Positions 18,311 to 28,888 of a DNA stretch of 64,000 nt are shown one piece after another. Within the stretch, counting starts at the first letter, position 1; every line of letters starts with the position of its first letter. Source of the stretch: Mycolicibacterium rutilum. GTDB lineage: Bacteria > Actinomycetota > Actinomycetes > Mycobacteriales > Mycobacteriaceae. The notes below the pieces were generated by a model. It made no database searches and had not been told where the DNA came from. It saw only the letters and a program-made list of their open reading frames with translations. The translations under genes were made by a program, and so were the position numbers. Location of the stretch: positions 496,001 through 560,000 of the forward strand of contig NZ_LT629971.1 of the NCBI RefSeq assembly GCF_900108565.1, in the 5' to 3' direction.

Positions 18311-18329
18311 AACTTAAACGGTCTACCGT
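18311..18329. promoter_or_regulatory. Face-to-face leaderless promoters with palindrome ACGGT-CT-ACCGT
   Basis: For ppx1, TAAGTT on the minus strand (18316-18311) is 6 nt before its GTG. For the divergent gene, TACCGT (18324-18329) is 8 nt before GTG 18338. The palindrome ACGGTCTACCGT at 18318-18329 covers the second -10. Only 33 bp separate the two start codons, so the promoters overlap and could share a regulator. Confidence 0.5.
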
Positions 18330-18337
18330 TGGGATTT

Positions 18338-19114
18338 GTGAGCGCGCCACACCCTGGAGAGGTTGATCTCGATTTCGCTCGTGAGTGGGTGGAGTTCTAC
18401 GACCCGGACAATCCCGAGCACCTGATCGCCGCGGACATGACGTGGCTGCTGTCGCGGTGGACGTGCGTGTTCGGGACCCCGGCGTGCCAGGGCACGGTGG
18501 AAGGCCGCCCGGACGACGGCTGCTGCTCGCACGGGGCGTTCATGTCCGACGACGACGACATCGCCCACCTCGACGACGCGGTGAAGATGCTGACCGACGA
18601 GGACTGGCAGTTCCGCGAGAAGGGGCTCGGCAAGAAGGGCTACCTCGAGATGGACGAGTACGACGACAAGCCCAACCTGCGCACCCGAAAGTACAAGGGC
18701 GCGTGCATCTTCCTGAACCGCCCCGGTTTCCCCGGCGGGATCGGCTGCGCGCTGCACAGCAAGGCGCTCAAGCTCGGTGTCGAACCGCTGACCATGAAGC
18801 CGGAGGTGTGCTGGCAGCTGCCGATCCGGCGCACTCAGGAGTGGGTGGAGCGGCCCGACGGCACCGAGATCCTCAAGACGTGGATCACCGAGTACGACCG
18901 GCGCGGGTGGGGCGAGGGCGGCGCGGACCTGCACTGGTACTGCACCGGCGACCCGAACGCACACGTCGGCACCCGGCCGGTGTGGGAGTCCTACGGCCCC
19001 GAACTGACCGAACTGCTCGGCGAGAAGGCCTACGCGGAGCTGGCCGCAATGTGCAAGCGGCGCAGCGGCTTAGGGCTGATCGCGGTGCACCCGGCGACCC
19101 GACTGGCCGAATGA
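18338..19114 (+). CDS. Cysteine-rich conserved protein, possible metal cluster (Rv0495c-like)
   Basis: A 258-residue protein starting [23 protein letters not shown] 18338 is preferred over TTG 18329 because of the -10 spacing. Conserved cysteines: C43, C50, C62-C63 ([19 protein letters not shown]), C123 ([10 protein letters not shown]), C137 (GIGCALH), C158 (EVCWQLP) and one in HWYCTGDP. The spread recalls Fe-S or zinc proteins of the YkgJ type, but I cannot assign a family with certainty. It overlaps the YciI gene by ATGA. Function unknown. Confidence 0.8.
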   Translation: MSAPHPGEVDLDFAREWVEFYDPDNPEHLIAADMTWLLSRWTCVFGTPACQGTVEGRPDDGCCSHGAFMSDDDDIAHLDDAVKMLTDEDWQFREKGLGKKGYLEMDEYDDKPNLRTRKYKGACIFLNRPGFPGGIGCALHSKALKLGVEPLTMKPEVCWQLPIRRTQEWVERPDGTEILKTWITEYDRRGWGEGGADLHWYCTGDPNAHVGTRPVWESYGPELTELLGEKAYAELAAMCKRRSGLGLIAVHPATRLAE

Positions 19115-19404
19115 ACCTGTACTTCTTCCGGCTCAACCCGCCGCGCGCGGACTTCGCCCAGACCATGACCCCGGACGAGCAGCAGGCGATGGCCGAGCAC
19201 CAGGAGTACTGGCGGGCGCTGCTGGCCGAGGGCCGGGTGGTGGTCCACGGTCCCGTCGCCGACCCCGAGGGCATCTGGGGGTTCGGGGTGCTGCGGGCCA
19301 ACGACCGCGCCGAGGTGCTCGCGATCGGCGAGCGCGACCCGTCGGTCACCGCCGGCGTCAACACCTTTGACGTCTTCGAGATGCCGGACGCGACCACCGG
19401 CTAG
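19111..19404 (+). CDS. YciI-family protein
   Basis: A 97-residue ferredoxin-like alpha/beta protein: [23 protein letters not shown] carries, within it, the family's conserved histidine (EHQEYW) and later [10 protein letters not shown] the conserved Asp-Pro. YciI proteins are thought to have muconolactone-isomerase-like folds; the function here is unknown. ATG 19111 overlaps the stop of the cysteine-rich gene. Its stop overlaps the regX3 stop by 4 bp, tail to tail. Confidence 0.82.
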   Translation: MNLYFFRLNPPRADFAQTMTPDEQQAMAEHQEYWRALLAEGRVVVHGPVADPEGIWGFGVLRANDRAEVLAIGERDPSVTAGVNTFDVFEMPDATTG

Positions 19405-20087
19405 CCCTCGAGCTTGTATCCCAGGCCGCGCACCGTCACCAGGTGCACCGGATTGGCGGGGTCGGCCTCGATCTTGCTGCGCAGCCGTTTGACATGCACG
19501 TCAAGCGTTTTCGTGTCGCCGACGTAGTCCGCGCCCCAGACCCGGTCGATCAGCTGGCCGCGGGTCAGCACCCGTCCGCTGTTGCGCATCAGGTACTCGA
19601 GCAGGTCGAACTCCTTGAGCGGCAACGTGATCGGCTGACCGTTGACCGACACGACGTGCCGTTCGACGTCCATCCGCACGGGCCCGGCCTCCAGCACACC
19701 GTCGGCGATGCCGGGGTCGTCGGTGTCGGCGCCGCGACGCAGCACCGCACGGATGCGGGCGATCAGCTCGCGCGCCGAATACGGTTTGGTGACATAGTCG
19801 TCCGCGCCGAGTTCCAGCCCGACGACCTTGTCGATCTCGCTGTCGCGCGCGGTCACCATGATCACCGGAACGCTGGAGCGCAACCGCAACTGCTTGCACA
19901 CATCGGTTCCGCTCATCCCCGGGAGCATCAGGTCCAGCAGCACGATGTCGGCCCCGGCCCGCTCGAATTCAGCCAGCGCCGAAGGCCCGTCGGTCACGAC
20001 CGTGGCTTCGAAGCCCTCCTTGCGGAGGAGAAAGGCCAGGGGATCAGCCAAGGACTCCTCGTCCTCCACGATCAACACGCTGGTCAT
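19401..20087 (-). CDS. regX3: Response regulator RegX3
   Basis: A 228-residue OmpR/PhoB-type regulator. Receiver: VLIVEDEES, phospho-acceptor Asp52 in [12 protein letters not shown], switch Thr in MVTARD, Lys in VTKPYS. C-terminal winged helix: [12 protein letters not shown] and [10 protein letters not shown]. It is activated by SenX3 under phosphate limitation in mycobacteria. ATG 20087 overlaps the senX3 stop as ATGA; the MIRU repeats that separate the pair in M. tuberculosis are absent. Confidence 0.96.
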   Translation of the reverse strand: MTSVLIVEDEESLADPLAFLLRKEGFEATVVTDGPSALAEFERAGADIVLLDLMLPGMSGTDVCKQLRLRSSVPVIMVTARDSEIDKVVGLELGADDYVTKPYSARELIARIRAVLRRGADTDDPGIADGVLEAGPVRMDVERHVVSVNGQPITLPLKEFDLLEYLMRNSGRVLTRGQLIDRVWGADYVGDTKTLDVHVKRLRSKIEADPANPVHLVTVRGLGYKLEG

Positions 20088-21286
20088 TGGTCTCGCTGTT
20101 CCTCTCGTTCAACGGGTCGTTCCATGTCGTCGTCGTCGATGTGCGGATAAGCCGGAATCGACAGTGTGAACGTCGATCCCGTTCCCGGCTGACTCCACAG
20201 CCGGATGGCTCCGTTGTGGTTGGCGGCGACGTGCTTGACGATGGCCAGCCCCAGGCCGGTGCCGCCGGTGGCCCGCGACCGGGCCTTGTCCACGCGGAAG
20301 AAGCGTTCGAAGACCCGCTCCTGATCCTCGCGCGCGATGCCGATGCCGCGGTCGGTGACCGCGATCTCGATGTTGTCGCCGCGGCGCCGCCTGCTGATGG
20401 ACACCGACGAGCCATGCGGCGAGTAGGCGATCGCATTCGACACCAGGTTCGCGATCGCGGTCACCAGCAGCGTCTGGTCCCCGAGTACGCGGAAACCGGT
20501 CGGCGCGTCGGTGTGGATCGCGATGTCGGCGTTGTCGGCGGACACCTTGTGCCGCGACAGCGCTTCGGAGACGACGGTGTCGACGTCGACGGCGGTCAGG
20601 TCGGGCAGCCGCTCGGCGCCCTGCAGGCGGGACAGTTCGATCAGCTCGCCGACCATGTCGGCCAGCCGCTTGGATTCGGCGAGCATCTTCTCGGCGAACC
20701 GGCGCACGGTCTCGGGGTCGTCGGCGGAGGCCAGCAGCGCCTCGGCCAGCACCCCCATCGCGCCGACCGGCGTCTTGAGCTCGTGGCTGACGTTGGCCAC
20801 GAAATCGCGGCGGGTCGCTTCCATGCGGGCGTGTTCGGACTGGTCGTGCACGTAGACCACGGCGAACCGGCGGTCCTGCTCGGTCAGCAGCTGCGCGTGG
20901 CCGCGCACCGAGAGCCCCGACCGGCCGGGGTGGGCCCGCTTGCCTGCTTCGAGGTCGACGTCGGTGGGCTCGCCGGTGTCCAGCGTGCGCTTGGCGGCCA
21001 GCCAGGCCCGCTCGTCGAGGAGCCGGTCGCGGACCAGTCCCAGCGAGCGGGCCTGGTCGTTGGCGTAGACGACGTCACGAAAGTGGTCGACCACCACGAT
21101 CCCCGTTGGCGAACGCGACGCGATGTGCGACAGCATCTGCGAGATCGTGATGCCGGTCTGCGCGGTCACCCGACGCTGCTTGCGCTGCGTCAGCCGCGGC
21201 GCCAGACCCGCCCCGAGTGCCACACCGGCCCCCAGAGCGACCAGCGCGACCACCGCTGCGAGCAGCAGTGCCGAAACGACACTCAC
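20084..21286 (-). CDS. senX3: Sensor histidine kinase SenX3
   Basis: A 400-residue membrane kinase. One hydrophobic segment at residues ~4-26, a PAS-like domain at ~45-150 ([20 protein letters not shown]), HisKA with the phospho-histidine in [16 protein letters not shown] (~167), and HATPase with [28 protein letters not shown] and [13 protein letters not shown]. It works with RegX3 in phosphate sensing through PhoU/Pst in mycobacteria. A PHO-box-like repeat lies upstream. Confidence 0.96.
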   Translation of the reverse strand: MSVVSALLLAAVVALVALGAGVALGAGLAPRLTQRKQRRVTAQTGITISQMLSHIASRSPTGIVVVDHFRDVVYANDQARSLGLVRDRLLDERAWLAAKRTLDTGEPTDVDLEAGKRAHPGRSGLSVRGHAQLLTEQDRRFAVVYVHDQSEHARMEATRRDFVANVSHELKTPVGAMGVLAEALLASADDPETVRRFAEKMLAESKRLADMVGELIELSRLQGAERLPDLTAVDVDTVVSEALSRHKVSADNADIAIHTDAPTGFRVLGDQTLLVTAIANLVSNAIAYSPHGSSVSISRRRRGDNIEIAVTDRGIGIAREDQERVFERFFRVDKARSRATGGTGLGLAIVKHVAANHNGAIRLWSQPGTGSTFTLSIPAYPHIDDDDMERPVEREEQRDQ

Positions 21287-21378
21287 GCGAAAAGCGTACG
21301 CATTCGGTGAACGTCATCCCAGCAGCGTGCAGCCAAACCGGCACAAGTCACACGATCAAACGCAGGTATTCGACCGCT

Positions 21379-21396
21379 GTTCACCGAAAGTTTGCC
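21379..21396. promoter_or_regulatory. PHO-box-like direct repeat before senX3 (candidate RegX3 site)
   Basis: GTTCACC-GAAA-GTTTGCC is a direct repeat with the 11-bp period used by PhoB/RegX3-type regulators; the second copy has two mismatches. A further GTTCACC is on the minus strand near 21311-21305, closer to the senX3 start. RegX3 is known to autoregulate its operon in mycobacteria. Confidence 0.5.
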
Positions 21397-21427
21397 CCGC
21401 GGCGGTGCCCGTCAGCCGCTTTGCGCC

Positions 21428-22177
21428 CTACTTTGCGCCCTGCGAGGCGACCGCCGCCGCGCCCGCGGCCGCGGCCTCCGGGTCGAGGTAGGTGCCGCCG
21501 ATGACGGTCGGCTTGAGGTCGGAGTCCAGGTCGTAGCGCAGCGGGATGCCGGTCGGGATGTTGAGCCCGACGACGTCCTCGTCGGACATCCCGTCGAGGT
21601 GCTTGACCAGCGCGCGCAGCGAGTTGCCGTGCGCGGCGATCAGCACGGTCTTGCCGGCGCGCAGGTCCGGTTCGATCGTCGAGGTGTAGTACGGCACGAA
21701 CCGCTCGACGACGTCCTTGAGGCATTCGGTGAGCGGCGGGCCGCCGGGCACGTCGGCGTAGCGGGGGTCGCCGTCCTGGCTGTAGGTGCTGCCCGACTCG
21801 ATCGGCGGCGGCGGGGTGTCGTAGCTGCGGCGCCACGCCATGAACTGCTCCTCGCCGTACTTCTCCTTGGTCTCGGCCTTGTTCAGCCCCTGCAGCGCGC
21901 CGTAGTGCCGTTCGTTGAGGCGCCAGTCGCGGTGCACCGGGATCCAGTGCCGGTCCGCCTTGTCGAGCGCGAGGTTCGCGGTGGTGATCGCGCGGCGCAG
22001 CAGCGAGGTGTAGAGCACGTCGGGCTGGCGGTCCAGCTCCTTGATCAGCTCACCGGCGCGCATCGCTTCGGCGCGGCCCCTCTCGGTGAGGTCGACGTCG
22101 ACCCACCCGGTGAACAGATTCTTCTCGTTCCATTCGCTCTCGCCGTGGCGGAGCAGGATCAGCGTGCAGTCACCCAT
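21428..22177 (-). CDS. gpm1: 2,3-bisphosphoglycerate-dependent phosphoglycerate mutase
   Basis: A 249-residue dPGM. The phospho-histidine is His11 in [19 protein letters not shown]; the second catalytic histidine is in [19 protein letters not shown]. It interconverts 3- and 2-phosphoglycerate in glycolysis. ATG 22177 has AGGA 8 nt upstream. The C-terminus is alanine rich ([15 protein letters not shown]). It is transcribed toward senX3, 141 bp away, as in other mycobacteria. Confidence 0.96.
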   Translation of the reverse strand: MGDCTLILLRHGESEWNEKNLFTGWVDVDLTERGRAEAMRAGELIKELDRQPDVLYTSLLRRAITTANLALDKADRHWIPVHRDWRLNERHYGALQGLNKAETKEKYGEEQFMAWRRSYDTPPPPIESGSTYSQDGDPRYADVPGGPPLTECLKDVVERFVPYYTSTIEPDLRAGKTVLIAAHGNSLRALVKHLDGMSDEDVVGLNIPTGIPLRYDLDSDLKPTVIGGTYLDPEAAAAGAAAVASQGAK

Positions 22178-22220
22178 GAGGGAATCCTCTCACGGCTGAT
22201 GGATCGACCACGCTCCGTCC

Positions 22221-22277
22221 CGAGACCGACGAAATGGCGGAATTCCTACGGCAAAACCCGCCAAAGCGTCGGTCTCG
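22221..22277. repeat. Intergenic hairpin repeat, type B copy 1
   Basis: CGAGACCGAC (22221-22230) pairs perfectly with GTCGGTCTCG (22268-22277), and inner TGGCGG (22235-22240) with CCGCCA (22258-22263). It lies between the YbjN-domain gene and gpm1. There is no T-tract. Read on the minus strand its loop has GGTTTTGCCGTAGGA, close to GGTTTTGGCCGTGGA in the type B copy at 26429, so the two are related. Confidence 0.75.
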
Positions 22278-22286
22278 GCGAAGCGG

Positions 22287-22799
22287 TCAGTCCTCGTCGT
22301 CGATCAGGTGGGCGAACGCCTGCAGGTTCTTCAGCGACTCCCCGCGCGACACCCGCCACTCCCACTCTTTCTGGATCGACGTCCGAAAACCCAACTCCAG
22401 CAACGTGTTGAAGTCGTTGTCGACGGCCTCGAGCACCTGGCCGAGCACGCGGTCGATCTCGTCGGGGGTGACCGAGCTCAGCGCCATCCGGCCGACGAGG
22501 TAGATGTCGCCGACGTTGTCGAGCGTGTAGGCGACACCGTAGAGCCTGCGGTTGCGCTTGAGCAGGAACCGGTACACGCCCTCATGGTTCTCGTCGGGCT
22601 TGCGGCACACGAACGCCTCGACGCGCACCGAGTGCTCGCCGACCGACAGGATCGTGTTGGTCTTGAGCCGCCGCTCGCCGGGCAGTTCGACGATGATGCC
22701 GGGCAGCCCGCCGTGAGCGCCCTCGTGTCGGGTGCAGGTCAGCCCGTTCTCCCGGCAGGCGTCCTCGATGACCTTGGTGACGTCGGAGGCCTGGGTCAT
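22287..22799 (-). CDS. YbjN-domain protein (Rv0487-like)
   Basis: A 170-residue protein with the YbjN/type III chaperone-like fold: [35 protein letters not shown] and [15 protein letters not shown]. YbjN proteins may aid folding or act as sensors; no enzyme motif is visible. ATG 22799 overlaps the mshA stop as ATGA, so the pair is translationally coupled, which ties it to mycothiol synthesis by context only. Confidence 0.85.
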   Translation of the reverse strand: MTQASDVTKVIEDACRENGLTCTRHEGAHGGLPGIIVELPGERRLKTNTILSVGEHSVRVEAFVCRKPDENHEGVYRFLLKRNRRLYGVAYTLDNVGDIYLVGRMALSSVTPDEIDRVLGQVLEAVDNDFNTLLELGFRTSIQKEWEWRVSRGESLKNLQAFAHLIDDED

Positions 22800-24118
22800 G
22801 CGCGCACTCCCCTACGCCGGGAGAACCGCCGGCCGGTACGACGCGCGACAGGTTGATGGCGGGTCCGGTAGTCGGCGATCGCCCGCCCGTAGCTCGCCAG
22901 CAGCGCGTCGACCGTGTGCTCCCACGAGAACGTCGCGGCGTGGGCGGCGGCCGCGGTGCGCATGCCGTCGGCGCGCTGCAGCAGGTCGCCGATCGCGTGC
23001 GCCCAGTCGCCGTCGTCGTGGCCGTCGACCAGCAGCCCGGTCTCACCGTCGCGTACCGCGACCGGCAGCCCGCCGACCGCCGCGGCGGCCACCGGCGTCC
23101 CGCAGGCCTGGGCCTCGACGGCCACCAGCCCGAACGACTCCGAATAACTCGGCACCGCGACCAGGTCGGCGGCGCGGTACACATTCACCAACTGGTCGCG
23201 CGACTGCGGCGGCAGGAACGTCACCCGGTCCGAGATACCCAGGTCGGCGGCCAGCCGAACCAGCCCGTCGGGCGCCGCGAGCCCACTTCCCGACGGCCCG
23301 CCGGCGATCAGCACCCGCACGCCGGGCAGCTTGGCCGCCGCGCGCAGCGCCACGTCCGGCGCCTTGAGCGGCTGGATCCGCCCGACGAACGCGACGATCT
23401 GCTCGGTGGGATCGAGGCCCAGCGCGGCCCGCGCGGCGCCGCGGTCCCCCGGTGTGAACGTGTCCAGGTCGACACCGGGATGGACCACGTCGATGCGCGA
23501 GCGGTCGGCGTGGTGCAGCGAAACCAGTTGCTGCGCTTCGTGTTCGGTGTTGACGATGAGCCGGTCGGCTTCGTCGACGACCTGCTGCTCGCCGACGGAG
23601 CGCAGCGCCGGCTCCGGCGCGTCCCCTTCGGCGAGCGCGGCGTTCTTGACCGCGGCCAGCGTGTGCGCGGTATGCACCAGCGGCACCGCCCAGCGGTCCC
23701 GGGCCAGCCAGCCGACCTGACCGGACAGCCAGTAGTGCGAATGCACGATGTCGTAGTAGCCGGGCTCGTGCGTCGCCTCGGCCCGCAGCACCCCGGCGGT
23801 GAACGCGCACAGCTGGGTGGGCAGGTCGTATTTGTCGAGCCCCTCGAACGGCCCCGCCACGACGTTGCGCACCAGCACGCCGGGCGCGACCCGCACCAGC
23901 GGCTGGTCGGCCGAGGACGTCGCGCGGGTGAAGATCTCCACCTCGACGCCGCGCCGCGCCATCTTCAAAGCGCTCTGCAGCACGTAGACGTTCATTCCGC
24001 CGGCGTCGCCGGTGCCGGGCTGCGCCAGCGGCGACGTGTGCACCGACAGCACGGCCACGCGGCGGGGAACCGGCAGGCCGGCGGCATCCGAACGGGACAG
24101 ATCCGTTGCTAGGCGCAC
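22796..24118 (-). CDS. mshA: D-inositol-3-phosphate glycosyltransferase (mycothiol synthesis)
   Basis: A 440-residue GT-B enzyme (GT4) that joins UDP-GlcNAc to 1L-inositol-1-phosphate, the first step of mycothiol synthesis. Starts [20 protein letters not shown] at GTG 24118. Conserved: [20 protein letters not shown] and [16 protein letters not shown] at the N-terminus; [37 protein letters not shown] and the EX7E motif in the C-terminal domain. The palindrome AGACATGTCT sits immediately upstream. Much of a longer open frame is the antisense of the ROK gene and is rejected. Confidence 0.95.
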   Translation of the reverse strand: MRLATDLSRSDAAGLPVPRRVAVLSVHTSPLAQPGTGDAGGMNVYVLQSALKMARRGVEVEIFTRATSSADQPLVRVAPGVLVRNVVAGPFEGLDKYDLPTQLCAFTAGVLRAEATHEPGYYDIVHSHYWLSGQVGWLARDRWAVPLVHTAHTLAAVKNAALAEGDAPEPALRSVGEQQVVDEADRLIVNTEHEAQQLVSLHHADRSRIDVVHPGVDLDTFTPGDRGAARAALGLDPTEQIVAFVGRIQPLKAPDVALRAAAKLPGVRVLIAGGPSGSGLAAPDGLVRLAADLGISDRVTFLPPQSRDQLVNVYRAADLVAVPSYSESFGLVAVEAQACGTPVAAAAVGGLPVAVRDGETGLLVDGHDDGDWAHAIGDLLQRADGMRTAAAAHAATFSWEHTVDALLASYGRAIADYRTRHQPVARRTGRRFSRRRGVRA

Positions 24119-24153
24119 ACAGACATGTCTACACCCCGCGCGAACGCGACCGG

Positions 24154-25479
24154 TCAGGCCGTGGCTTCGGGGACGCGGGGCTGCGACCGCCGCATCGCGC
24201 CGATCGGGTCGGCGTAGAGCCCGCCCAGCGACACCACACCGGCACCGGCCTCCTGCACGCGGTTGCCGAACGCGGTCAGCCGGATCTCGCGCGCCGGCAT
24301 CACCGAACGCCGCGCGAACGCCTCTTCGACGGCGGCCATGCCCTCCGGGTACTCGGTGAACGCCTGGCCGCCGACGACCAGGTCGTCGGGGTTGAGCATG
24401 TCGCGCAGCAGGGCCACGGCCTCGCCGAGCACGCGGGCGCGTTCGGCGAGCAGTTCGGCCGCCGGTGCGCTGCCCTGGCGGGCGACCTTCAGCAGCGCCT
24501 GCATCGTCGAACCCGGGCCCTCGGCGGGGATGATCCGCGACTTGCGGGCCGCGGTCAGCACGGCCTCGTCGCTGACGGTGGACTCCAATTGTCCTGTGCC
24601 ACCGAGCAGTTCGGAGTAGGCGGGCAGCGCGGCGATGGTGCCGGGACCGCTGGTCGGCGAGTGCACGCGTCCGCCGATCGACAGCGCGTAGCCGACGGTC
24701 TCGCGGGCGTAGAAGTACAGGATCGTCGCGGCGGCTCCGGCCCGCTGTTGACGGCGACCGCCGAGCAGCAGTTCGGCGCCGGCCATCGCGTCGACGTGCG
24801 AGGCGATCGAGACGGGCAGGCCCAGCGCCTCGGCCAGCACCGGGCCGACGGGCGCGTCGGACCAGCCCAGGCGCGGGTGGTCGAGGTGGCCGGTGGCGCT
24901 GTCGACGACGCCGCCCGCCGCGATGCCCACCCACAGCGGGCGCCTGCGGTGCCAGCGGCTCAGGTATCGGCGGGCGCTGACGGCCAGCGATTCCAGTGCG
25001 GCCGCCTGGTTGCCGCGCGGCGTCGGCGTCTCGACCACATCGAGGGTGCGGCCGAACAGATCGGTGGCCACGATGCTGGTGGTGCGCGCACCGATGTGGA
25101 TGCCCAGCGTCAGGAACGGCTCGTGGTTCACCTCGACCGGGACGCGGGGCCTGCCGATGGCGCCGGAGACCGCGAGGTCGGCGCGTTCGCGCAGCATCCC
25201 GGCCTCCAGCAGCGCGGTGACCTGCCGGTTGACGGTCGCGATGCTCAACCCGCTGACCTGCGCGATCACGTCGCGGGCGATGGGTCCGCGCAGCCGGGCG
25301 GCGCTGAACACCGAGGCCGCGGCCGCGTCGGGAACCTTCAGCGACGGCGCGACGATACGGGCGCGGGTGTGCGGGTGGCGGCCGGCGGGAACGGGCGCGG
25401 CGGACAGCACCCGCTTGGAGCGCGGACCGCTCGCACGGACGGCGGGCTTGGCGGGAAGGGTGGTGGCGGAAGTGCGCAT
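24154..25479 (-). CDS. ROK-family transcriptional regulator (Rv0485-like)
   Basis: A 441-residue NagC/Mlc-type protein: a basic N-terminus of ~45 residues, a winged helix at ~60-110 ([20 protein letters not shown]), then the ROK sugar-kinase-like domain ([42 protein letters not shown]). The usual ROK zinc motif CxCGxxGC is absent. Rv0485 of M. tuberculosis regulates a PE/PPE pair. It is 36 bp upstream of mshA in the same direction. The gap to the SDR gene holds an inverted repeat. Confidence 0.88.
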   Translation of the reverse strand: MRTSATTLPAKPAVRASGPRSKRVLSAAPVPAGRHPHTRARIVAPSLKVPDAAAASVFSAARLRGPIARDVIAQVSGLSIATVNRQVTALLEAGMLRERADLAVSGAIGRPRVPVEVNHEPFLTLGIHIGARTTSIVATDLFGRTLDVVETPTPRGNQAAALESLAVSARRYLSRWHRRRPLWVGIAAGGVVDSATGHLDHPRLGWSDAPVGPVLAEALGLPVSIASHVDAMAGAELLLGGRRQQRAGAAATILYFYARETVGYALSIGGRVHSPTSGPGTIAALPAYSELLGGTGQLESTVSDEAVLTAARKSRIIPAEGPGSTMQALLKVARQGSAPAAELLAERARVLGEAVALLRDMLNPDDLVVGGQAFTEYPEGMAAVEEAFARRSVMPAREIRLTAFGNRVQEAGAGVVSLGGLYADPIGAMRRSQPRVPEATA

Positions 25480-25549
25480 CTGCTTGTCCTAGAGGTGAAG
25501 TCGGCCGGTGGGTTTTCGGGCCACACCTGGCGACTCAGCAGGACAGCGG

Positions 25550-25625
25550 GTTGTCCAGGATCAGTCAGGCGCGGCGATGTGCGCGACAACAACACGCACG
25601 CCGCGGACAGACCTGACTGGACAAC
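25550..25625. promoter_or_regulatory. Inverted repeat in ROK/SDR divergent gap
   Basis: GTTGTCCAG (25550-25558) is mirrored by CTGGACAAC (25617-25625), and GTCAGG (25564-25569) by CCTGAC (25612-25617). It could be a looped pair of operator half-sites for the ROK regulator or an RNA hairpin in its leader. The centre contains alternating CG-rich sequence. Confidence 0.45.
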
Positions 25626-25649
25626 ATGAAGCGAACTTAGCACGGCATC

Positions 25650-25655
25650 TACAGT
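25650..25655 (+). promoter_or_regulatory. -10 motif TACAGT for leaderless SDR mRNA
   Basis: TACAGT is 7 nt before ATG 25663, favouring that start over ATG 25666. Confidence 0.45.
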
Positions 25656-25662
25656 TGGGCAG

Positions 25663-26418
<756 letters not shown>

Positions 26419-26428
26419 CCCGCTCGAG

Positions 26429-26477
26429 TGGCCACTTGACGCGCGGTTTTGGCCGTGGAGCGTCGGATAAGTGGCCA
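26429..26477. repeat. Intergenic hairpin repeat, type B copy 2
   Basis: TGGCCACTT (26429-26437) pairs with AAGTGGCCA (26469-26477), and GACGC (26438-26442) with GCGTC (26460-26464), leaving a GGAT bulge. It lies between the convergent SDR and lprQ genes, where it may act as a two-way RNA end. No T-tract follows. Confidence 0.7.
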
Positions 26478-26501
26478 TTCGGCGCAGCAGTCAAGAAGCA
26501 G

Positions 26502-27791
26502 CTAGCCGCCGGGGCGGCCGTTGACGGGTTGCGGGGCGCCCGACGGCGTCGCCGGCGCGGTGCTCGGCAGGTCCGGCGCGTTCTCGTCGGTCAGCGCCGA
26601 CATCGCCTTCCACTCCTCCCACGGCACGGCCCAGTCCCAGATGTCGCCGTCGGCGTAGGACAGCTGGATGCGGGTGCCGGTGACCTCGACGGGGTCGCCG
26701 TACATCGCGGTGTTGAAGTACTGCTGGGCGTCGGACTCCGACAGGTTGATACAGCCGTTGGTGACGTTGCTGTTGCCCTGCGCGCCGGAGCTGGCCGGGT
26801 TGGCGTGGATGAACTCGCCGTTGTTGGAGATCCGCACCGCGAACCGCTCGCGGATGTTGGCGTAGCCGGCCGCGGGGTTCGTCATGTAGAAGTCCTCGTA
26901 CTTCTCGGTGACGACGTGGATGCCGCTGCGGGTGACGTTGCGATCCAGGTCGCCTTCGCCGTAGCTGCACGGGAAGTCCATGATCACCGCACCCGCCCCG
27001 TCGAGGACCTGGATGCGGTGCGACGACGCCTCGGCCTTGACGACCTGGCGCCGCCCGATCTCGAAGGTCAGCGTCGCGTCCTGCGCGCCGTAGGCGCCGT
27101 CGCCGAACGGCACCCCGTAGAGCTTCGCCTCGACGTGCACCTTGGTGCCCGCCGGGTAGTAGTCGCGGGTCCGGTAGTGCACGCGCGAGCCGCCTGCCTC
27201 GTCGGGCAGCCAGGCCCAGCTGCCCTCGACGGGCGGCTCGGTGGTGACCTTGAGCGCCTTCTCGACCGCGGCCTTGTCGCTGATCGAGGCGTCGAACTGG
27301 ATGATGACCGGCGCCGCGACGCCGACGACCTGCCCGTCGGCGAGCTGGAACCGGCCGCTGACCTGGCTGCTCGGGTCGATCGTGGTGAACGACCCCTCGA
27401 CGGGCACCGCCTTGCCGTCCTGGCCGACGGCGGACCCGGTCCAGCTGTACTCGACGCCGTAGCCGAGCGGTTCGGTGACCGTGAACTCGGTGCGCTCGCG
27501 GTTGAGCGCGCCGGCGACGACCTTGCCGTCGGGGTTGGTCAGCGCGATCTTCTGGAACCAGCCGTCGGAGACCGCGACGCGCACCGGCGCCGTCGGCGAG
27601 ATGTCAGTGGCCGCATCCGCGGGGGTGAACTTCAGCTCGGCGGCGGCGTCCTGCGCCTCCTCCGGTGCTGCCGCCGGCGAATCCGACTTCGTCATGCACG
27701 CGGCCAGCGCCCCGGGCGCGACGACTCCGACCGCCAGTGCGGTCAGGGCGCGCCGCCGGTTCATCGACGGCAAAGGGTCCGGGGTCCTCAC
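26502..27791 (-). CDS. lprQ: L,D-transpeptidase lipoprotein (LdtMt5/LprQ-like)
   Basis: A 429-residue secreted lipoprotein. Signal: [18 protein letters not shown] then lipobox ALAAC, lipidated Cys near residue 32. Two Ig-like domains span ~45-270. The YkuD domain has the catalytic histidine and cysteine in [17 protein letters not shown] and [13 protein letters not shown] (Cys ~360). It forms 3-3 crosslinks in peptidoglycan. The C-terminus is proline rich. GTG 27791 is the longest start; the internal ATG at MNRRR (nine codons on) is also possible. murB lies just upstream, so this is a wall-synthesis pair. Confidence 0.93.
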   Translation of the reverse strand: MRTPDPLPSMNRRRALTALAVGVVAPGALAACMTKSDSPAAAPEEAQDAAAELKFTPADAATDISPTAPVRVAVSDGWFQKIALTNPDGKVVAGALNRERTEFTVTEPLGYGVEYSWTGSAVGQDGKAVPVEGSFTTIDPSSQVSGRFQLADGQVVGVAAPVIIQFDASISDKAAVEKALKVTTEPPVEGSWAWLPDEAGGSRVHYRTRDYYPAGTKVHVEAKLYGVPFGDGAYGAQDATLTFEIGRRQVVKAEASSHRIQVLDGAGAVIMDFPCSYGEGDLDRNVTRSGIHVVTEKYEDFYMTNPAAGYANIRERFAVRISNNGEFIHANPASSGAQGNSNVTNGCINLSESDAQQYFNTAMYGDPVEVTGTRIQLSYADGDIWDWAVPWEEWKAMSALTDENAPDLPSTAPATPSGAPQPVNGRPGG

Positions 27792-27806
27792 GTGAACCCA
27801 GCGTAC

Positions 27807-28862
27807 CTACAGCGAACACCCCACCAGGGCCGGCTCGGGTGTGAGTTCGATCCCGAATCTCGTTCGCACGCCATCGCGTACGGCCCTGGCCAGCGCGATC
27901 ACGTCGGCGGTGGTGGCGCCGCCGCGGTTGGTCAACGCCAACGCGTGCTTGGTGGACAGCCGCGCCGCGACACCGTCACCGGGATATCCCCTGCCGAACC
28001 CGGCGTTCTCGACCAGCCAGCCCGCGGCGAGTTTGACGCCGTCGGGCGCGGGATAGTTCGGCACCGGCCCGTCCACCTCGGCCCGCAGCCGCTCGAAGGT
28101 CTCGGGTGTGACGACGGGATTGGTGAAGAACGAGCCGACGCTCCAGGTGTCGTGGTCGTCGGCGTCGAGTACCATGCCCTTGCCCGCACGCAGGTCGAGC
28201 ACCGCCGCGCGAACCGCCAGCGGATCGACCCGGGTGCCCTGCTCGGCGCCCAGCCTGGTGGCCAGTTCCCGGTAGCGCAGCGGCGCACTGCGGCCGTCGG
28301 GGTCCAGCGCGAACTCCACCTCCAGCACGATCGCGTCCCGGGAGTGCTTGAGGACGCTGGTGCGGTAGCCGAACCGCAGCTCCTGCGGGTCCACCCAGCG
28401 GTCCTCGCCGGTGCGGCGGTCCAGCAGACGCACCCGCGCGATCGTGTCGGCGACCTCGGCGCCGTAAGCCCCGACGTTCTGCACCGGCGTCGCACCGGCC
28501 GATCCGGGGATGCCCGACAGGCACTCCAGCCCGCCGAGCCCGTGCGCCAGCGAGGCGACCACGACGTCGTCCCACACCGCGCCGGCCTCCGCGCGCACGA
28601 CGGTGTCATCGACGGTGATCTCGGTGTTGGCGATGTGCACGACGGTCAGGTCGGTCAGCTGGTCGGACAGCACGACGTTCGACCCGCCGGCCAGGATCAG
28701 CGACTCGTCGTCGGGGCCGAGGGCGCGGATCACGTCGATCAGCTTCTGCGTGGTGTCACAGGTGATCAGGCGGGCCGCGACGGGCCCGACGCGCAGCGTG
28801 GTCAGCGGCGCCAGCGGCACCGCCTCCTCGACGGAGGCACCCCCTAGCTGCGAAGTGACCAC
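27807..28862 (-). CDS. murB: UDP-N-acetylenolpyruvoylglucosamine reductase
   Basis: A 351-residue type I MurB, reducing the enolpyruvyl group to make UDP-MurNAc. FAD-binding [34 protein letters not shown], catalytic serine in [11 protein letters not shown] and a glutamate in the C-terminal region. GTG 28862 with TACCGT 8 nt upstream fits a leaderless mRNA. Its promoter overlaps that of the divergent DUF2505 gene. Confidence 0.95.
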   Translation of the reverse strand: MVTSQLGGASVEEAVPLAPLTTLRVGPVAARLITCDTTQKLIDVIRALGPDDESLILAGGSNVVLSDQLTDLTVVHIANTEITVDDTVVRAEAGAVWDDVVVASLAHGLGGLECLSGIPGSAGATPVQNVGAYGAEVADTIARVRLLDRRTGEDRWVDPQELRFGYRTSVLKHSRDAIVLEVEFALDPDGRSAPLRYRELATRLGAEQGTRVDPLAVRAAVLDLRAGKGMVLDADDHDTWSVGSFFTNPVVTPETFERLRAEVDGPVPNYPAPDGVKLAAGWLVENAGFGRGYPGDGVAARLSTKHALALTNRGGATTADVIALARAVRDGVRTRFGIELTPEPALVGCSL

Positions 28863-28870
28863 GGCCGGTA

Positions 28871-28880
28871 ACGGTAGCGT
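28871..28880. promoter_or_regulatory. Overlapping divergent -10 motifs of murB and the DUF2505 gene
   Basis: TACCGT on the minus strand (28876-28871) is 8 nt before murB GTG 28862; TAGCGT on the plus strand (28875-28880) is 8 nt before ATG 28889. The two motifs share two bases, so RNA polymerase could serve only one gene at a time. Confidence 0.5.
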
Positions 28881-28888
28881 GACCAGCT

